62,878 bases of DNA from Bacillota bacterium (GCA_012799255.1 JAAZLQ010000044.1:1-62878), one strand, 5' to 3'; positions 6,737-15,022 are shown, counted from the first letter of the stretch. Translations and numbers: made by a program. The notes: a model not told the origin generated them from the letters alone.

Positions 6737-9388
6737 TTACTCTTGAATAATTCCCTCCAAAAGTTCCTTAAAGAACTGCCTACTTTCTTGAAGTGCTTCA
6801 GGGAGTTTCTCGGGCAAACGTCCACCAGCCTGAGCCATATCTGGTCTGCCACCGCCTCCACCGCCGCAGATCTTAGCCGCATTTTTTACCGCATTTCCAG
6901 CATGGAGCCCTGCTGAAGTTAAGGATTGGGAAATCATGCTGAGCAACAACACCTTGTCGTCACTCCTAGATCCAAGCAAAATAGCTACAGGATCTAGGCG
7001 GTCTCTAATGCTATCACCTAAGACCCGCAAATCCTCTGGATCCTCCGCATCCACTTCAGCCACAACAATGGAGGCATCTCCGACCTTTTCTGCGCCTGCG
7101 AGCAAGGAATCCAATGCGCCAAGAACATTTTGCTTCTTCACATCAGCGATTTCCTTTTCAAGCTGGCGGTTTGTCTCTAATAGACGTTCAACTTGTTCTG
7201 GTAATACTTCTGCTTGAACCTGTAATTTCAACTGAAGTTGCTGTAAAACAGCTTCTCGAGCTCGAATCTGTGCTAAAGCCTCGCTACCTACAACTGCCTC
7301 TATGCGCCTTACTCCAGCTGCCACACTGCCTTCCGAAAGAATCTTAAACATTCCGATCTCGCCTGTGGCTTCCACATGGGTTCCGCCGCAAAGCTCGAGT
7401 GAATAACCGCCTACCTGCACCATCCTTACTTCATCTTCATACTTCTCTCCAAAGAGTGCCATAGCGCCCTGCTGTTTCGCACTCTCTAAGTCAGTAATAG
7501 TGGGAACCACAGGAGAATTCTTGAGAATCTCCCGATTGACTTGATCTTCAATTGCCCGCAGGTCTTCCTCACTCACAGCCTGGAAGTGGGTAAAGTCAAA
7601 TCTCAGTCGCTTTGGCCCAACAAAAGATCCTGCTTGATTGACGTGATCGCCTAAGAGGTCTTTTAAGGCCCGATGCAACAGATGAGTAGCGGTATGATGG
7701 CGCGCAGTTTCCTTGCGGCGTTCAACATCGATCATAGCCCGACCGTTACTCGCTGTGGTTACAAAACCGCTTTCCACCTTACCCAAATGACAGATCAACC
7801 CCTGAACAGGTTTACGTACATCGGTTATGCGAACTACACCCGTTTCCGTTTCAAGTCTGCCCTCATCGGCCACTTGTCCGCCACCTTCAGCATAGAAAGG
7901 AGTACGATCCAAAATAATCGCAACCTGCTCTCCAGCATTTGCCCGATCTACACCCTGCTCATCCACAATAATCCCCATGACTTTGGCTTCAACTTCGTTA
8001 TATTCATAACCTACAAACTCAGTCGAGACCACGCCTGCGAGCTCCTTATAGACTTCGAGGCTACTATCAAGATATCCGTGGGCTGTACGGGACTTTCTAG
8101 CCCGTTCTCTTTGTGCATTCATGGCCTGAGTAAAGCCTTCTTCGTCCACTCTCAGACCGTCATGGGCGAGAATTTCTCTGGTCAAATCCAGAGGGAAACC
8201 AAAGGTGTCGTACAGCTGAAAAGCATCTTTACCTGATATTTCATTGGAACCTGCTTCTTTAGCTTGACTAACCAAATCCTGTAAAAGTCTCAAACCTTGC
8301 CCTAGAGTTTCGTTAAAACGCTGTTCTTCCAAGCCAACAACATTAAACACATAGTCTCTACGTTCAACCAACTCGGGATAACCTTGTTTCATCTGGTTAA
8401 TCACTAGATCAACAACTTTGGTAGCAAACGGCCCCTCAATATTCAGCAACCGCCCATGCCTAATCGCCCTCCGCAGAAGTCTCCTAAGCACATATCCTCG
8501 ACCTTCATTGCTCGGCAAAACTCCATCCGCCACCAAAAATGTAACCGCACGCAGATGGTCTGTAATCACGCGAAGTGACATATCCGCTTCAGGACTATCT
8601 CCATAAGCCACTCCCGCCAATTTCCCTACTCCATCCAGAATTGGGCGAAGAATATCCACCTCGAAAATGCTGTTTTTCCCCTGCAAAAGTGCTGCTACGC
8701 GCTCTAAACCCATACCTGTATCAATACTCTTCTTCTCTAAAGGAGTATAGGTGTCACCATCTTGGTGGAACTGGATAAATACAAGATTCCAAAACTCTAA
8801 ATAACGTTCGCAATCGCACCCAGGCTTGCAATCAGGGTCGCCACAGCCAAACTCAGGACCACGATCGATATGGATTTCCGAACAAGGACCACATGGCCCA
8901 GAACCGGTTTCCCAGAAGTTATCCTCTTTTCCCAGTCTCACAATTCGCTCAGCAGGCACACCAACGTCATTGTGCCAGATCTCGAAAGCTTCGTCATCGT
9001 CTAAGTAAATAGAAACCCAGAGCCGATCGGGGGGTAGTTGAAGATGGTCCACAACAAACTCCCAGGCCCAAGGAATGATCTCTTTCTTAAAATAATCACC
9101 AAAGGAAAAGTTCCCTAACATCTCAAAGAAGGTACCATGGCGATCTGTTTTCCCAACATTGTCAATATCTCCAGTGCGAATGCACTTCTGGCTGGTAGCC
9201 ACCCTAGGATGGACTGGTTTTTCCAAACCTAAGAACTGGCGCTTAAAGGGTACCATACCGGCCACTGTCAACAATAAGGTGGGATCCCCATGGGGGATTA
9301 GTGAAGCACTGGGTAAAACGCGGTGGTCTTTACCTGCAAAAAAATCTAGAAACATAGTACGAATCTCATCAACTGTAAAACTTCTCAT
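6737..9388 (-). CDS. alaS: Alanyl-tRNA synthetase
   Basis: Charges tRNA-Ala in the cytoplasm and edits mischarged Ser/Gly. All four parts are present in 883 aa: the class II catalytic core (motif ATSQKCIRTGDIDNVGKTDRH near residue 65, RVITDHLRA and GYVLRRLLRRAIRHG near 300), the editing domain (RHHTATHLLHRAL near 565 and ELCGGTHVEATGEIG near 665, carrying the Zn ligands), and the C-terminal DHHA1/glycine-rich domain ending in a GGGGGG run near residue 845. The start MRSFTVDEIR matches the family N-terminus. The leader is unusual: see the alaS promoter and leader entries. ireB follows. Confidence 0.97.
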   Translation of the reverse strand: MRSFTVDEIRTMFLDFFAGKDHRVLPSASLIPHGDPTLLLTVAGMVPFKRQFLGLEKPVHPRVATSQKCIRTGDIDNVGKTDRHGTFFEMLGNFSFGDYFKKEIIPWAWEFVVDHLQLPPDRLWVSIYLDDDEAFEIWHNDVGVPAERIVRLGKEDNFWETGSGPCGPCSEIHIDRGPEFGCGDPDCKPGCDCERYLEFWNLVFIQFHQDGDTYTPLEKKSIDTGMGLERVAALLQGKNSIFEVDILRPILDGVGKLAGVAYGDSPEADMSLRVITDHLRAVTFLVADGVLPSNEGRGYVLRRLLRRAIRHGRLLNIEGPFATKVVDLVINQMKQGYPELVERRDYVFNVVGLEEQRFNETLGQGLRLLQDLVSQAKEAGSNEISGKDAFQLYDTFGFPLDLTREILAHDGLRVDEEGFTQAMNAQRERARKSRTAHGYLDSSLEVYKELAGVVSTEFVGYEYNEVEAKVMGIIVDEQGVDRANAGEQVAIILDRTPFYAEGGGQVADEGRLETETGVVRITDVRKPVQGLICHLGKVESGFVTTASNGRAMIDVERRKETARHHTATHLLHRALKDLLGDHVNQAGSFVGPKRLRFDFTHFQAVSEEDLRAIEDQVNREILKNSPVVPTITDLESAKQQGAMALFGEKYEDEVRMVQVGGYSLELCGGTHVEATGEIGMFKILSEGSVAAGVRRIEAVVGSEALAQIRAREAVLQQLQLKLQVQAEVLPEQVERLLETNRQLEKEIADVKKQNVLGALDSLLAGAEKVGDASIVVAEVDAEDPEDLRVLGDSIRDRLDPVAILLGSRSDDKVLLLSMISQSLTSAGLHAGNAVKNAAKICGGGGGGRPDMAQAGGRLPEKLPEALQESRQFFKELLEGIIQE

Positions 9389-9394
9389 ATCATG

Positions 9395-9416
9395 CCGCGA
9401 ACGCGGTTCCCCCCAT
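9395..9416 (-). promoter_or_regulatory. T-box-like GGGGGGAACCGCG motif with hairpin in the alaS leader
   Basis: Directly upstream of alaS the minus strand reads GGGGGGAACCGCGTTCGCGG and then CATGATATG, where the last ATG is the start. GGNGGNACCGCG is the core of the T-box antiterminator. Here CCGCG-TT-CGCGG can form a 5 bp hairpin between the G-rich tract and the start, which would bring GGGGGGAA to about 8 bases from the AUG. The leader from the predicted promoter is only about 60 nt, too short for a T-box Stem I, so a complete T-box is not present. It may be a remnant or a hairpin-bridged ribosome binding site. Confidence 0.4.
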
Positions 9417-9454
9417 TTCTAAACAAAGGACAAAGCGTGTCCCTCACTAACACA

Positions 9455-9483
9455 ATATTATCCAAGTGTGTTTGCATTGTCAA
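9455..9483 (-). promoter_or_regulatory. Sigma-A promoter for alaS
   Basis: TTGACA (9478-9483) and TAATAT (9455-9460) on the minus strand are separated by exactly 17 bases. The predicted transcription start is near 9448, giving a leader of about 60 nt before alaS. Confidence 0.8.
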
Positions 9484-9510
9484 CAGAACCTGTTTGCTGC
9501 GTAACGACCC

Positions 9511-9544
9511 AAAAAAGAAGGGATAAGCCAAGATGCTTGTCCCC
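9511..9544 (-). terminator. Intrinsic terminator after the AI-2E transporter gene
   Basis: Minus strand GGGACAAGC, loop ATCTTG, GCTTATCCC (one mismatch) followed by TTCTTTTTT. It separates the upstream isc/permease unit from the alaS promoter. Confidence 0.85.
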
Positions 9545-9557
9545 AGTCTCTAGCAGA

Positions 9558-10583
9558 TTATTGTGGCTGGGGTCGACGCAATAAGAAATATTCGAGAATC
9601 ACCCGAATAATTGCGGCTATAGGAATCGCTAGGAGCATACCCAAGATTCCCAAAAGATTACCCCCAACAAGCACAGCAAAGATCACAACAAGGGGATGTA
9701 GCCCTACCCGATCACCTATGATTTTGGGCGAAATTATACCATTCTCAATTTGATTTGCTCCAACAAACAAGAGTAAAACCCACAACACGGTGAGGGGAGA
9801 TTTAGACAGCGCCAAAGCGGCAGCAGGAAGAAAACCTAACACAGGTCCGAAGTAAGGAATAATGTCAAATAGACCCGCCACAAGACCAATAAACAGGGCA
9901 TAGGGAATATCTAACAATAGTAGCCCTGCATAAGTAAATAGACCCACGAAGAGACAAACCAAGAGTTGACCCCGGAAAAACCCATTCAGTGCAGAGTTAA
10001 TCTCCCTCAAGATGTTCTGCGCATCACCCCTGTATTTCGCGGGAACATACCTCAAAGTACGTTCGCGCATTGCTTGATGATCTCTCAGAAAATAAAACGC
10101 CAAAATGGGAGAGATGATCAGCGAGATCATGTTGGCGAAGGCCCCCATTAAAAACTGCATAACTCTAGTGGCTAATCCCTCCATAGCCAACTGAATACGC
10201 TCCATCACAATACCCACCGCATCCCTTATTGTTGCGGGAAGCTGAACGCGCCGAAAAAATCCCACCGCATCGTGGCCCAACTCTTCTAGTTGCATTGCCT
10301 GATCAGGTATCCTGCGAGCAATTTGCTCGAGTTCCTTCAATAGTTTAGGAAGAGCGCTCCAGGACACAACCCCCATGAATACCCCAAAAACCGCGTAGAC
10401 AATAAGGATTGCCACAATTCTCGAGGCCCCCCTTTTTTCCACTGCCACAATAAGAGGATAGAGGGTATAGGCGATCAGGATCGCGAATAAGAAAGGGGTC
10501 AGAACAGTCCTGACCCGGTACAAAAAAATGAGTATCCCAACTACTGCCACTACGCTCCAGGTGCGTTTGGACACAGTTTTCAA
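9558..10583 (-). CDS. AI-2E family transporter (YrrI-like permease)
   Basis: Polytopic membrane protein of the AI-2E/PerM family (341 aa, about eight hydrophobic helices). The N-terminal helix pair (LIFLYRVRTVLTPFLFAIL), the long amphipathic middle region (residues about 80-140) and the C-terminal block (PYFGPVLGFLPAAALAL, GNLLGILGMLLAIPIAA) are family hallmarks. Members export autoinducer-2 or act as Na+(Li+)/H+ antiporters, so the substrate here is open. The start is TTG, overlapping the stop of the small upstream membrane protein, so the two are translationally coupled. A gene of this family stands upstream of alaS in Bacillus too (yrrI). Confidence 0.88.
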   Translation of the reverse strand: MKTVSKRTWSVVAVVGILIFLYRVRTVLTPFLFAILIAYTLYPLIVAVEKRGASRIVAILIVYAVFGVFMGVVSWSALPKLLKELEQIARRIPDQAMQLEELGHDAVGFFRRVQLPATIRDAVGIVMERIQLAMEGLATRVMQFLMGAFANMISLIISPILAFYFLRDHQAMRERTLRYVPAKYRGDAQNILREINSALNGFFRGQLLVCLFVGLFTYAGLLLLDIPYALFIGLVAGLFDIIPYFGPVLGFLPAAALALSKSPLTVLWVLLLFVGANQIENGIISPKIIGDRVGLHPLVVIFAVLVGGNLLGILGMLLAIPIAAIIRVILEYFLLRRPQPQ

Positions 10584-10756
10584 TCCATCCAGTTATTGAG
10601 CTGCTGCTCCACCGTTCCCCGGGCCCTGCGCATCAAGTGACGTCCAGTTGAAAGGACTTGCCTAGATACGGCGCCCCGCTTCATGGTATTACCCACATAA
10701 ATGCCTAAGGCCAATCCTGCCAGGCCCATTATCATCATGTTTCGACCATTGGCCAC
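10580..10756 (-). CDS. Small membrane protein, YtxH-like, function unknown
   Basis: I do not recognise a specific family. The protein (58 aa) has one hydrophobic helix at about residues 7-23 (MMIMGLAGLALGIYVGN) followed by a basic, probably cytoplasmic tail with KRGAVSRQ and RHLMRRARGTVEQQ. This resembles YtxH-type envelope proteins. The start was set at the GTG at 10756, with GAGGTG six bases upstream; the ATG at 10762 is an alternative but abuts that site. Its stop overlaps the TTG start of the AI-2E permease, which suggests coupled translation. Confidence 0.65.
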   Translation of the reverse strand: MANGRNMMIMGLAGLALGIYVGNTMKRGAVSRQVLSTGRHLMRRARGTVEQQLNNWMD

Positions 10757-10804
10757 TACCATCACCTCATTTAGTTTTCTAGAGCTAGCTTCTCCAATTT
10801 GGTC

Positions 10805-10834
10805 AAAAAAAATCACCGAGTCAGGACTCGGTGA
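10805..10834 (-). terminator. Intrinsic terminator after iscU
   Basis: Minus strand TCACCGAGTC, loop CT, GACTCGGTGA: a perfect 10 bp stem followed by eight T. It ends the rrf2-iscS-iscU unit. Confidence 0.93.
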
Positions 10835-10855
10835 AGCAAGGCAGATAAGCATTTT

Positions 10856-11239
10856 CTAGGAAGCAGAATTGCCAGTCGCTTTTTTACGGTAATCTTCAAT
10901 GGCCGCGTTCAGTGCTTCCGCTGCCAAGTTCGAACAATGCATCTTTAGTGGTGGGAGACCCTCAAGTGCTTCCGCCACCTGTTGGTTAGTAATTTGCTCC
11001 GCATCTTCGATAGTCTTACCAATGGCCATTTCAGTAATGATACTGGAGGTGGCAATTGCGGCACCACAACCGAAGGTCTTGAACTTCACATCAGTTATTA
11101 CATCATTTTCCACTTTGATCCACAACTTCATAATGTCGCCACAGCGTGCGTTTCCAACCTCACCAATGCCGCTTGCATCTGCAATTTCCCCTACATTCCT
11201 CGGATTGGTAAAATGGTCCATTACTTTATCTGAATACAT
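10856..11239 (-). CDS. iscU: Fe-S cluster scaffold IscU/NifU-like
   Basis: Scaffold on which iron-sulfur clusters are built from sulfur supplied by the adjacent cysteine desulfurase. The three ligand cysteines are C33 (NARCGD), C58 (TFGCGAA) and C102 (MHCSNLA), with D35 next to the first one as in IscU/NifU. No C-terminal Nfu domain is present (127 aa). It is 12 bp downstream of iscS with AAGGGGG before the ATG. In many Clostridia mnmA follows next; it does not here. IscU and NifU N-domain families are hard to separate by sequence alone. Confidence 0.93.
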   Translation of the reverse strand: MYSDKVMDHFTNPRNVGEIADASGIGEVGNARCGDIMKLWIKVENDVITDVKFKTFGCGAAIATSSIITEMAIGKTIEDAEQITNQQVAEALEGLPPLKMHCSNLAAEALNAAIEDYRKKATGNSAS

Positions 11240-11251
11240 CTTGTTTCCCCC

Positions 11252-12409
11252 TTAACCTTGATACAAGGGCGACATGGCCCGCAGACGCTCGACAATTCCT
11301 GGTAGCTCCTGCAACACAAAATCTACGTCAGCCTCGGTGTTAGCTCGACCCAGGCTAATGCGTAACGATCCATGGGCAACTTCATGCGTAAGACCCATCG
11401 CTAAAAGCACATGGGATGGATCTAATGAACCTGAAGTACAGGCAGAACCACTGGATGCTGCAATTCCCCGCATATCTAGATTAAGGAGCATCGACTCACC
11501 TTCTATGAACTCAAAACATACATTCACATTGTTGGGCAAGCGATGAGTCAGACTCCCGTTTACTTTCGTATGGGGAATCTCACAAAGCCCCTGAATCAAG
11601 CGATCTCTTAACTTAATTAAGCGCTCATTTTCTTTGTCCCGCTCCGCATCAGCCAACTCCAGTGCCTTCGCCAATCCTACTATGCCTGCAACGTTTTCTG
11701 TGCCTGCTCTACGACGTTTTTCCTGGGCTCCACCATGGATCAGGGGATGCAAACGTATACCTTTCCGCACATAGAGGGCACCGACACCTTTTGGTCCATA
11801 AAACTTATGTGCAGACAGAGACAAAAGATCAACATTGAGTTCGTCCACATTCAGTTTCATAACACCTGCCGTTTGGACCGCATCGGTATGAAACAAGGCC
11901 CCATGCTCACGTACAATAGCCCCTAACTCACTGATGGGTTGAACAGTTCCCACCTCATTGTTGGCGTGCATAATGGAAACCAAAATGGTATCCTCTCGAA
12001 GCGCTTCCTTAAGTTGGGATGGACTAACAAAACCTTCTTCGTCCACTGGTAAAATTGTAATCTCAAATCCTTGCTGCCCTAACCAGTGCACAGAATCCAG
12101 AACAGCGTGATGCTCAATTGCACTGGTAATTATGTGTTTACCCTTGTTCTGATAGGACCAAGCGACACCCTTGAGAGCCAGATTAGCTGCCTCAGAACCA
12201 CCAGATGTAAAGATGATTTCATTTGCACTAGCCCCCAGCAACCTACTTACCGTATCCCTGGCAGTATCTAATGCTTGGCGGGCTCCCCTTCCCCAGCTAT
12301 AGACGCTGGAAGGATTGCCAAACTCATCGTTCAAATATGGTAGCATGGCTTCCAAAACCTCTGGCCGTAATGGAGTTGTTGCAGCGTGATCCATATAAAT
12401 CCTACTCAT
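11252..12409 (-). CDS. iscS: Cysteine desulfurase IscS/NifS
   Basis: PLP enzyme that takes sulfur from cysteine and hands it to IscU and to tRNA thiolation. The family start IYMDHAATTPLRP is present, the PLP lysine is K202 (SAHKFYGPKG), and the active-site cysteine is C324 (SSGSACTSGS) in the flexible loop. H100/H101 (AIEHHAVLDS) stack on the cofactor. 385 aa. The start was chosen at 12409 (MSRIYMDH), overlapping the rrf2 stop by 8 bp; a longer version would intrude into rrf2 without need. Regulation is presumably by the Rrf2 protein encoded just upstream. Confidence 0.95.
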   Translation of the reverse strand: MSRIYMDHAATTPLRPEVLEAMLPYLNDEFGNPSSVYSWGRGARQALDTARDTVSRLLGASANEIIFTSGGSEAANLALKGVAWSYQNKGKHIITSAIEHHAVLDSVHWLGQQGFEITILPVDEEGFVSPSQLKEALREDTILVSIMHANNEVGTVQPISELGAIVREHGALFHTDAVQTAGVMKLNVDELNVDLLSLSAHKFYGPKGVGALYVRKGIRLHPLIHGGAQEKRRRAGTENVAGIVGLAKALELADAERDKENERLIKLRDRLIQGLCEIPHTKVNGSLTHRLPNNVNVCFEFIEGESMLLNLDMRGIAASSGSACTSGSLDPSHVLLAMGLTHEVAHGSLRISLGRANTEADVDFVLQELPGIVERLRAMSPLYQG

Positions 12410-12854
12410 TGTTCTCAGCCACCTCGAGTCTGTAGGCATCTTGCCTTAAATCTTCCAATGTTGTATTATCTAGAACCTGCGTCATGCTATCTTGCAACTC
12501 TTTCCACAGATTACGGAGCACACATCTGTCCGGTTTTCCACAATATGGTCCCGAATCTGTGTCACTATCTACACCTAGGCAATCTAAAGGAGTAATGGGC
12601 CCTTCTAGCACCCTAATAATCTGTCCGATGGTTATGTCCTTGGGAGCATCCGCCAACTCATAGCCCCCTTGAGCGCCACGCTTGCTAGTCACTAACCCAG
12701 CCCTGCGTAGAGATGCCATAAGTTGCTCTAGGTAATTTTCTGAAACCCGCTGCCGTTCGGCAATAGATTTTAGCGATATGGGGCCATCTCCATAGTGGAG
12801 AGCCAAATCGAACATGGCGCGAACCCCGTACTCACCTCTTGTGGATACCTTCAT
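12402..12854 (-). CDS. Rrf2 family transcriptional regulator, IscR-like with three cysteines
   Basis: DNA-binding regulator of 150 aa with an N-terminal winged helix (residues about 1-65: KVSTRGEYGVRAMFDLAL, QRVSENYLEQLMASLRRAGLV). The cysteines C92, C105 and C111 lie where E. coli IscR has its [2Fe-2S] ligands C92, C98 and C104; the first gap is 12 residues instead of five. It probably senses Fe-S status and controls the iscS-iscU genes that follow it, including itself. CymR, which controls cysteine metabolism in Bacillus at this same locus, lacks these cysteines, so the IscR-like role is more likely. Confidence 0.9.
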   Translation of the reverse strand: MKVSTRGEYGVRAMFDLALHYGDGPISLKSIAERQRVSENYLEQLMASLRRAGLVTSKRGAQGGYELADAPKDITIGQIIRVLEGPITPLDCLGVDSDTDSGPYCGKPDRCVLRNLWKELQDSMTQVLDNTTLEDLRQDAYRLEVAENNE

Positions 12855-12870
12855 TCATCCGCCCCCATTC

Positions 12871-12894
12871 ATATCCGACTAAAACCGTAGGAAT
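12871..12894 (-). promoter_or_regulatory. Candidate Rrf2/IscR-type operator in the rrf2 leader
   Basis: The minus strand carries ATTCCTACGGTTTTAGTCGG followed by ATAT about 15-35 bases downstream of the -10 box. TAGTCGGATAT resembles one half of an IscR type-1 site and ATTCCTAC the weaker other half. The dyad is imperfect, so this is a guess about autoregulation. Confidence 0.3.
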
Positions 12895-12907
12895 TGAATC
12901 CGTGTTA

Positions 12908-12937
12908 ATGATAGCACAGGTTTAAGCCCAGTGTCAA
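12908..12937 (-). promoter_or_regulatory. Sigma-A promoter for rrf2-iscS-iscU
   Basis: TTGACA (12932-12937) and TATCAT (12908-12913) on the minus strand, 18 bases apart, directly after the rarA terminator. Confidence 0.8.
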
Positions 12938-12945
12938 CGCCTTAT

Positions 12946-12972
12946 AAAAAAAGCCAACCCTCTAGGGTTGAC
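12946..12972 (-). terminator. Intrinsic terminator overlapping the end of rarA
   Basis: Minus strand CAACCC, loop TAGA, GGGTTG, then GC and seven T. The loop contains the rarA stop codon (TAG, 12962-12964), so the last rarA codons are part of the stem. Confidence 0.88.
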
Positions 12973-14290
12973 TCTTAGACTTCAGATTGGCGAAATATTC
13001 TAATCGTTCTTTAATTATCTTTTCTCGACCTTGGTCGGAGGGCTTGTAAACCTGCAAGTTCTTCAGTTGGCTAGGTAAGTAATCTTGGACTGCATAATGA
13101 TGAGGGTAATCATGGGGGTACTTGTATCCTTGTCCATGACCGAGCTTGCTCGCTCCAGAGTAGTGAGTATCCCTAAGGTGGGCAGGAACTGGTCCCGCTC
13201 CCGTATTTTCCACAGTTGCGATCGCCTGATCGACCGCGTTAACCACTGAGTTGCTCTTTGGAGCGGTGGCAATATAGATAATCGCTTGGGCAATAGGTAT
13301 GCGAGCTTCTGGCATCCCGAGCCATTCTAGGGCGAATCCAGCGGCTTGAGCCATAAGCAGTGCATAAGGATCTGCCATCCCCACGTCTTCCGCCGCATGC
13401 ACCAACAGTCTCCTCACGATAAAGCGGGGATCTTCACTAGCATACACCATCCTCGCGTACCAATAAAGGGCCGCATCTGGATCACTGCCCCTAAGTGATT
13501 TAATAAAGGCCGAGATCACATCATAGTGGTTATCGCCGCTTTTGTCATAGCGCACCCGTTGAGACTGGGCAGCTTCCTCTGCTACAGCAATGTCCACCAC
13601 CCTAATCCCTTCATCGTTAGGTAGGGTGGTAAGAACGGAAAACTCCAGTGTATTCAAAAGAACTCTAGCATCGCCGTTGGAAACCCGCACTAAATGTACT
13701 AACGCCTCTTTCGATACTGTGCAAGGAATCATACCTAGCCCCTTAGGTTCCTCAAGCGCCCTCTGGGCCAGGGCTATCAGGCTTTCTTCAGAGAGGGGAT
13801 GAAGTTGATAGATTTGTGACCTACTCAAAAGCGCCGCATTCACCTCGAAATATGGATTTTCGGTGGTGGCCCCAATGAGGATTAGATCTCCTTTTTCAAC
13901 TGCTGGCAAGAGAACATCCTGCTGCCCCTTATTAAGGCGCTGGATTTCATCTACAAAGAGGATCGTTCTTTGTCCATGGAAGGCACGCCGATCCCTAGCC
14001 TCGCCCATCAGTCTTTTCAGTTCTGCAACTCCAGTTGTTGTGGCACTCACGTCCACAAACACACCCTTGGTGGTTTGGGAGATCACATAACCTAATGTCG
14101 TCTTGCCCACACCGGGCGGACCATAAAGAATTATTGAACGCAAAATATCCTCAGAAATAGCTCTCCGTAGCAACTTACCTTCTCCAAGAATATGTTCTTG
14201 GCCCACGTACTCGTCGAGCGATTCCGGACGCATACGCACAGCTAATGGAGCATTCTCATGCCTTAAGGAGCTCTGGTCAAACAAGTCCAT
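12962..14290 (-). CDS. rarA: Replication-associated recombination protein A (RarA/MgsA, AAA+ ATPase)
   Basis: Clamp-loader-like AAA+ ATPase that acts at stalled replication forks (442 aa). It has Walker A GPPGVGKTT near residue 49, Walker B ILFVDEIQRL near 95, sensor 1 IGATTENPYF near 118, and the C-terminal MgsA domain with SLRGSDPDAALYWYARMV and YKYPHDYPHH. The start was set at 14290 because GGGAGG lies about seven bases upstream and an earlier start would overlap tcdA. It is 2 bp after tcdA. The order tcdA-rarA-rrf2-iscS matches Bacillus yrvM-yrvN-cymR-yrvO. Its stop codon lies inside the terminator loop. Confidence 0.95.
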   Translation of the reverse strand: MDLFDQSSLRHENAPLAVRMRPESLDEYVGQEHILGEGKLLRRAISEDILRSIILYGPPGVGKTTLGYVISQTTKGVFVDVSATTTGVAELKRLMGEARDRRAFHGQRTILFVDEIQRLNKGQQDVLLPAVEKGDLILIGATTENPYFEVNAALLSRSQIYQLHPLSEESLIALAQRALEEPKGLGMIPCTVSKEALVHLVRVSNGDARVLLNTLEFSVLTTLPNDEGIRVVDIAVAEEAAQSQRVRYDKSGDNHYDVISAFIKSLRGSDPDAALYWYARMVYASEDPRFIVRRLLVHAAEDVGMADPYALLMAQAAGFALEWLGMPEARIPIAQAIIYIATAPKSNSVVNAVDQAIATVENTGAGPVPAHLRDTHYSGASKLGHGQGYKYPHDYPHHYAVQDYLPSQLKNLQVYKPSDQGREKIIKERLEYFANLKSKSQP

Positions 14291-14292
14291 GG

Positions 14293-14985
14293 TCAAACCT
14301 CCCTGCAAATCTGCCTCACAATCCAACTGGCCATGATCAAACCTGCCACAGGTGGAACAAAAGCAGTGCTACCCGGCAATGATCCATCACGTCTACCTAC
14401 CACTGCTTCCCGAGAAAATACCACAGAAACGCCTTCACTAATACCCCGCTTGCGCAAGGCTCCCCGAACGGCTCGGGCCAAGGGACAAGTGTGTGTTTTA
14501 GAAATATCAGTTACCTCTAAACACGTGGGATCAAGCTTATTACCGGCACCGAGTGAGGAAATGATAGGGACCTGGTTTTTGAGACAGTATTCTATCAAAT
14601 CAACCTTCGCTCTGACACTATCAATGGCATCAGCAACGAAGTCTACCCGTTCGGGTAAGAGTCTCGCCTGACTAGCCTGTTCATAATACTCTTGATGAAT
14701 GATGACGCGGCATTCCGGATTTATGTCCGAGATCCTCTCTGCCATAACTTCAACCTTTGGTCTACCTATCGTCGATTCTAAGGCAACGATCTGTCTATTC
14801 AGATTGGTGAGCTGAACAACATCATGATCTATTAGAATTAGAGTTCCCACTCCCGAGCGGGCCAACGCCTCGGCAACATAACCTCCTACCCCGCCCACGC
14901 CAACAACCGCTACAGTTGTATCAGCCAAACGCTGGAGATTATCCTGTCCCAAGACAAGTTCTGTACGTGTAAACCTATGTTCCAT
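14293..14985 (-). CDS. tcdA: tRNA threonylcarbamoyladenosine dehydratase TcdA (ThiF/E1-like)
   Basis: ATP-dependent enzyme that cyclises t6A37 of ANN-decoding tRNAs to ct6A. It shows the E1-like nucleotide site VVGVGGVGGYVAEAL (residues about 26-40), LIDHDVVQLTNLNRQ near 50, ADAIDSVRAKVDLI near 110 and the C-terminal GSTAFVPPVAGLIMAS. 230 aa. The start was placed at 14985 where GGAGG precedes the ATG. The ribosome binding site begins just at the end of the U-tract of the 6S RNA terminator, so tcdA may depend on readthrough from that RNA's promoter. The Fe-S genes nearby (iscS) fit, because TcdA works with a cysteine desulfurase in E. coli. Confidence 0.92.
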   Translation of the reverse strand: MEHRFTRTELVLGQDNLQRLADTTVAVVGVGGVGGYVAEALARSGVGTLILIDHDVVQLTNLNRQIVALESTIGRPKVEVMAERISDINPECRVIIHQEYYEQASQARLLPERVDFVADAIDSVRAKVDLIEYCLKNQVPIISSLGAGNKLDPTCLEVTDISKTHTCPLARAVRGALRKRGISEGVSVVFSREAVVGRRDGSLPGSTAFVPPVAGLIMASWIVRQICREV

Positions 14986-14996
14986 GTTTTTCCTCC

Positions 14997-15022
14997 AAAA
15001 AAAATACCCCAAGAGGGGTATT
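14997..15022 (-). terminator. Intrinsic terminator of the probable 6S RNA
   Basis: Minus strand AATACCCC, loop TCTT, GGGGTATT, then a T run that leads straight into GGAGG of tcdA. An 8 bp perfect stem. Confidence 0.92.

Noticed and set aside
7673..8236. Plus-strand reading frame of 187 codons
   Set aside because: It lies entirely inside alaS on the opposite strand, has no ribosome binding site and no domain-like pattern; alaS is certain.
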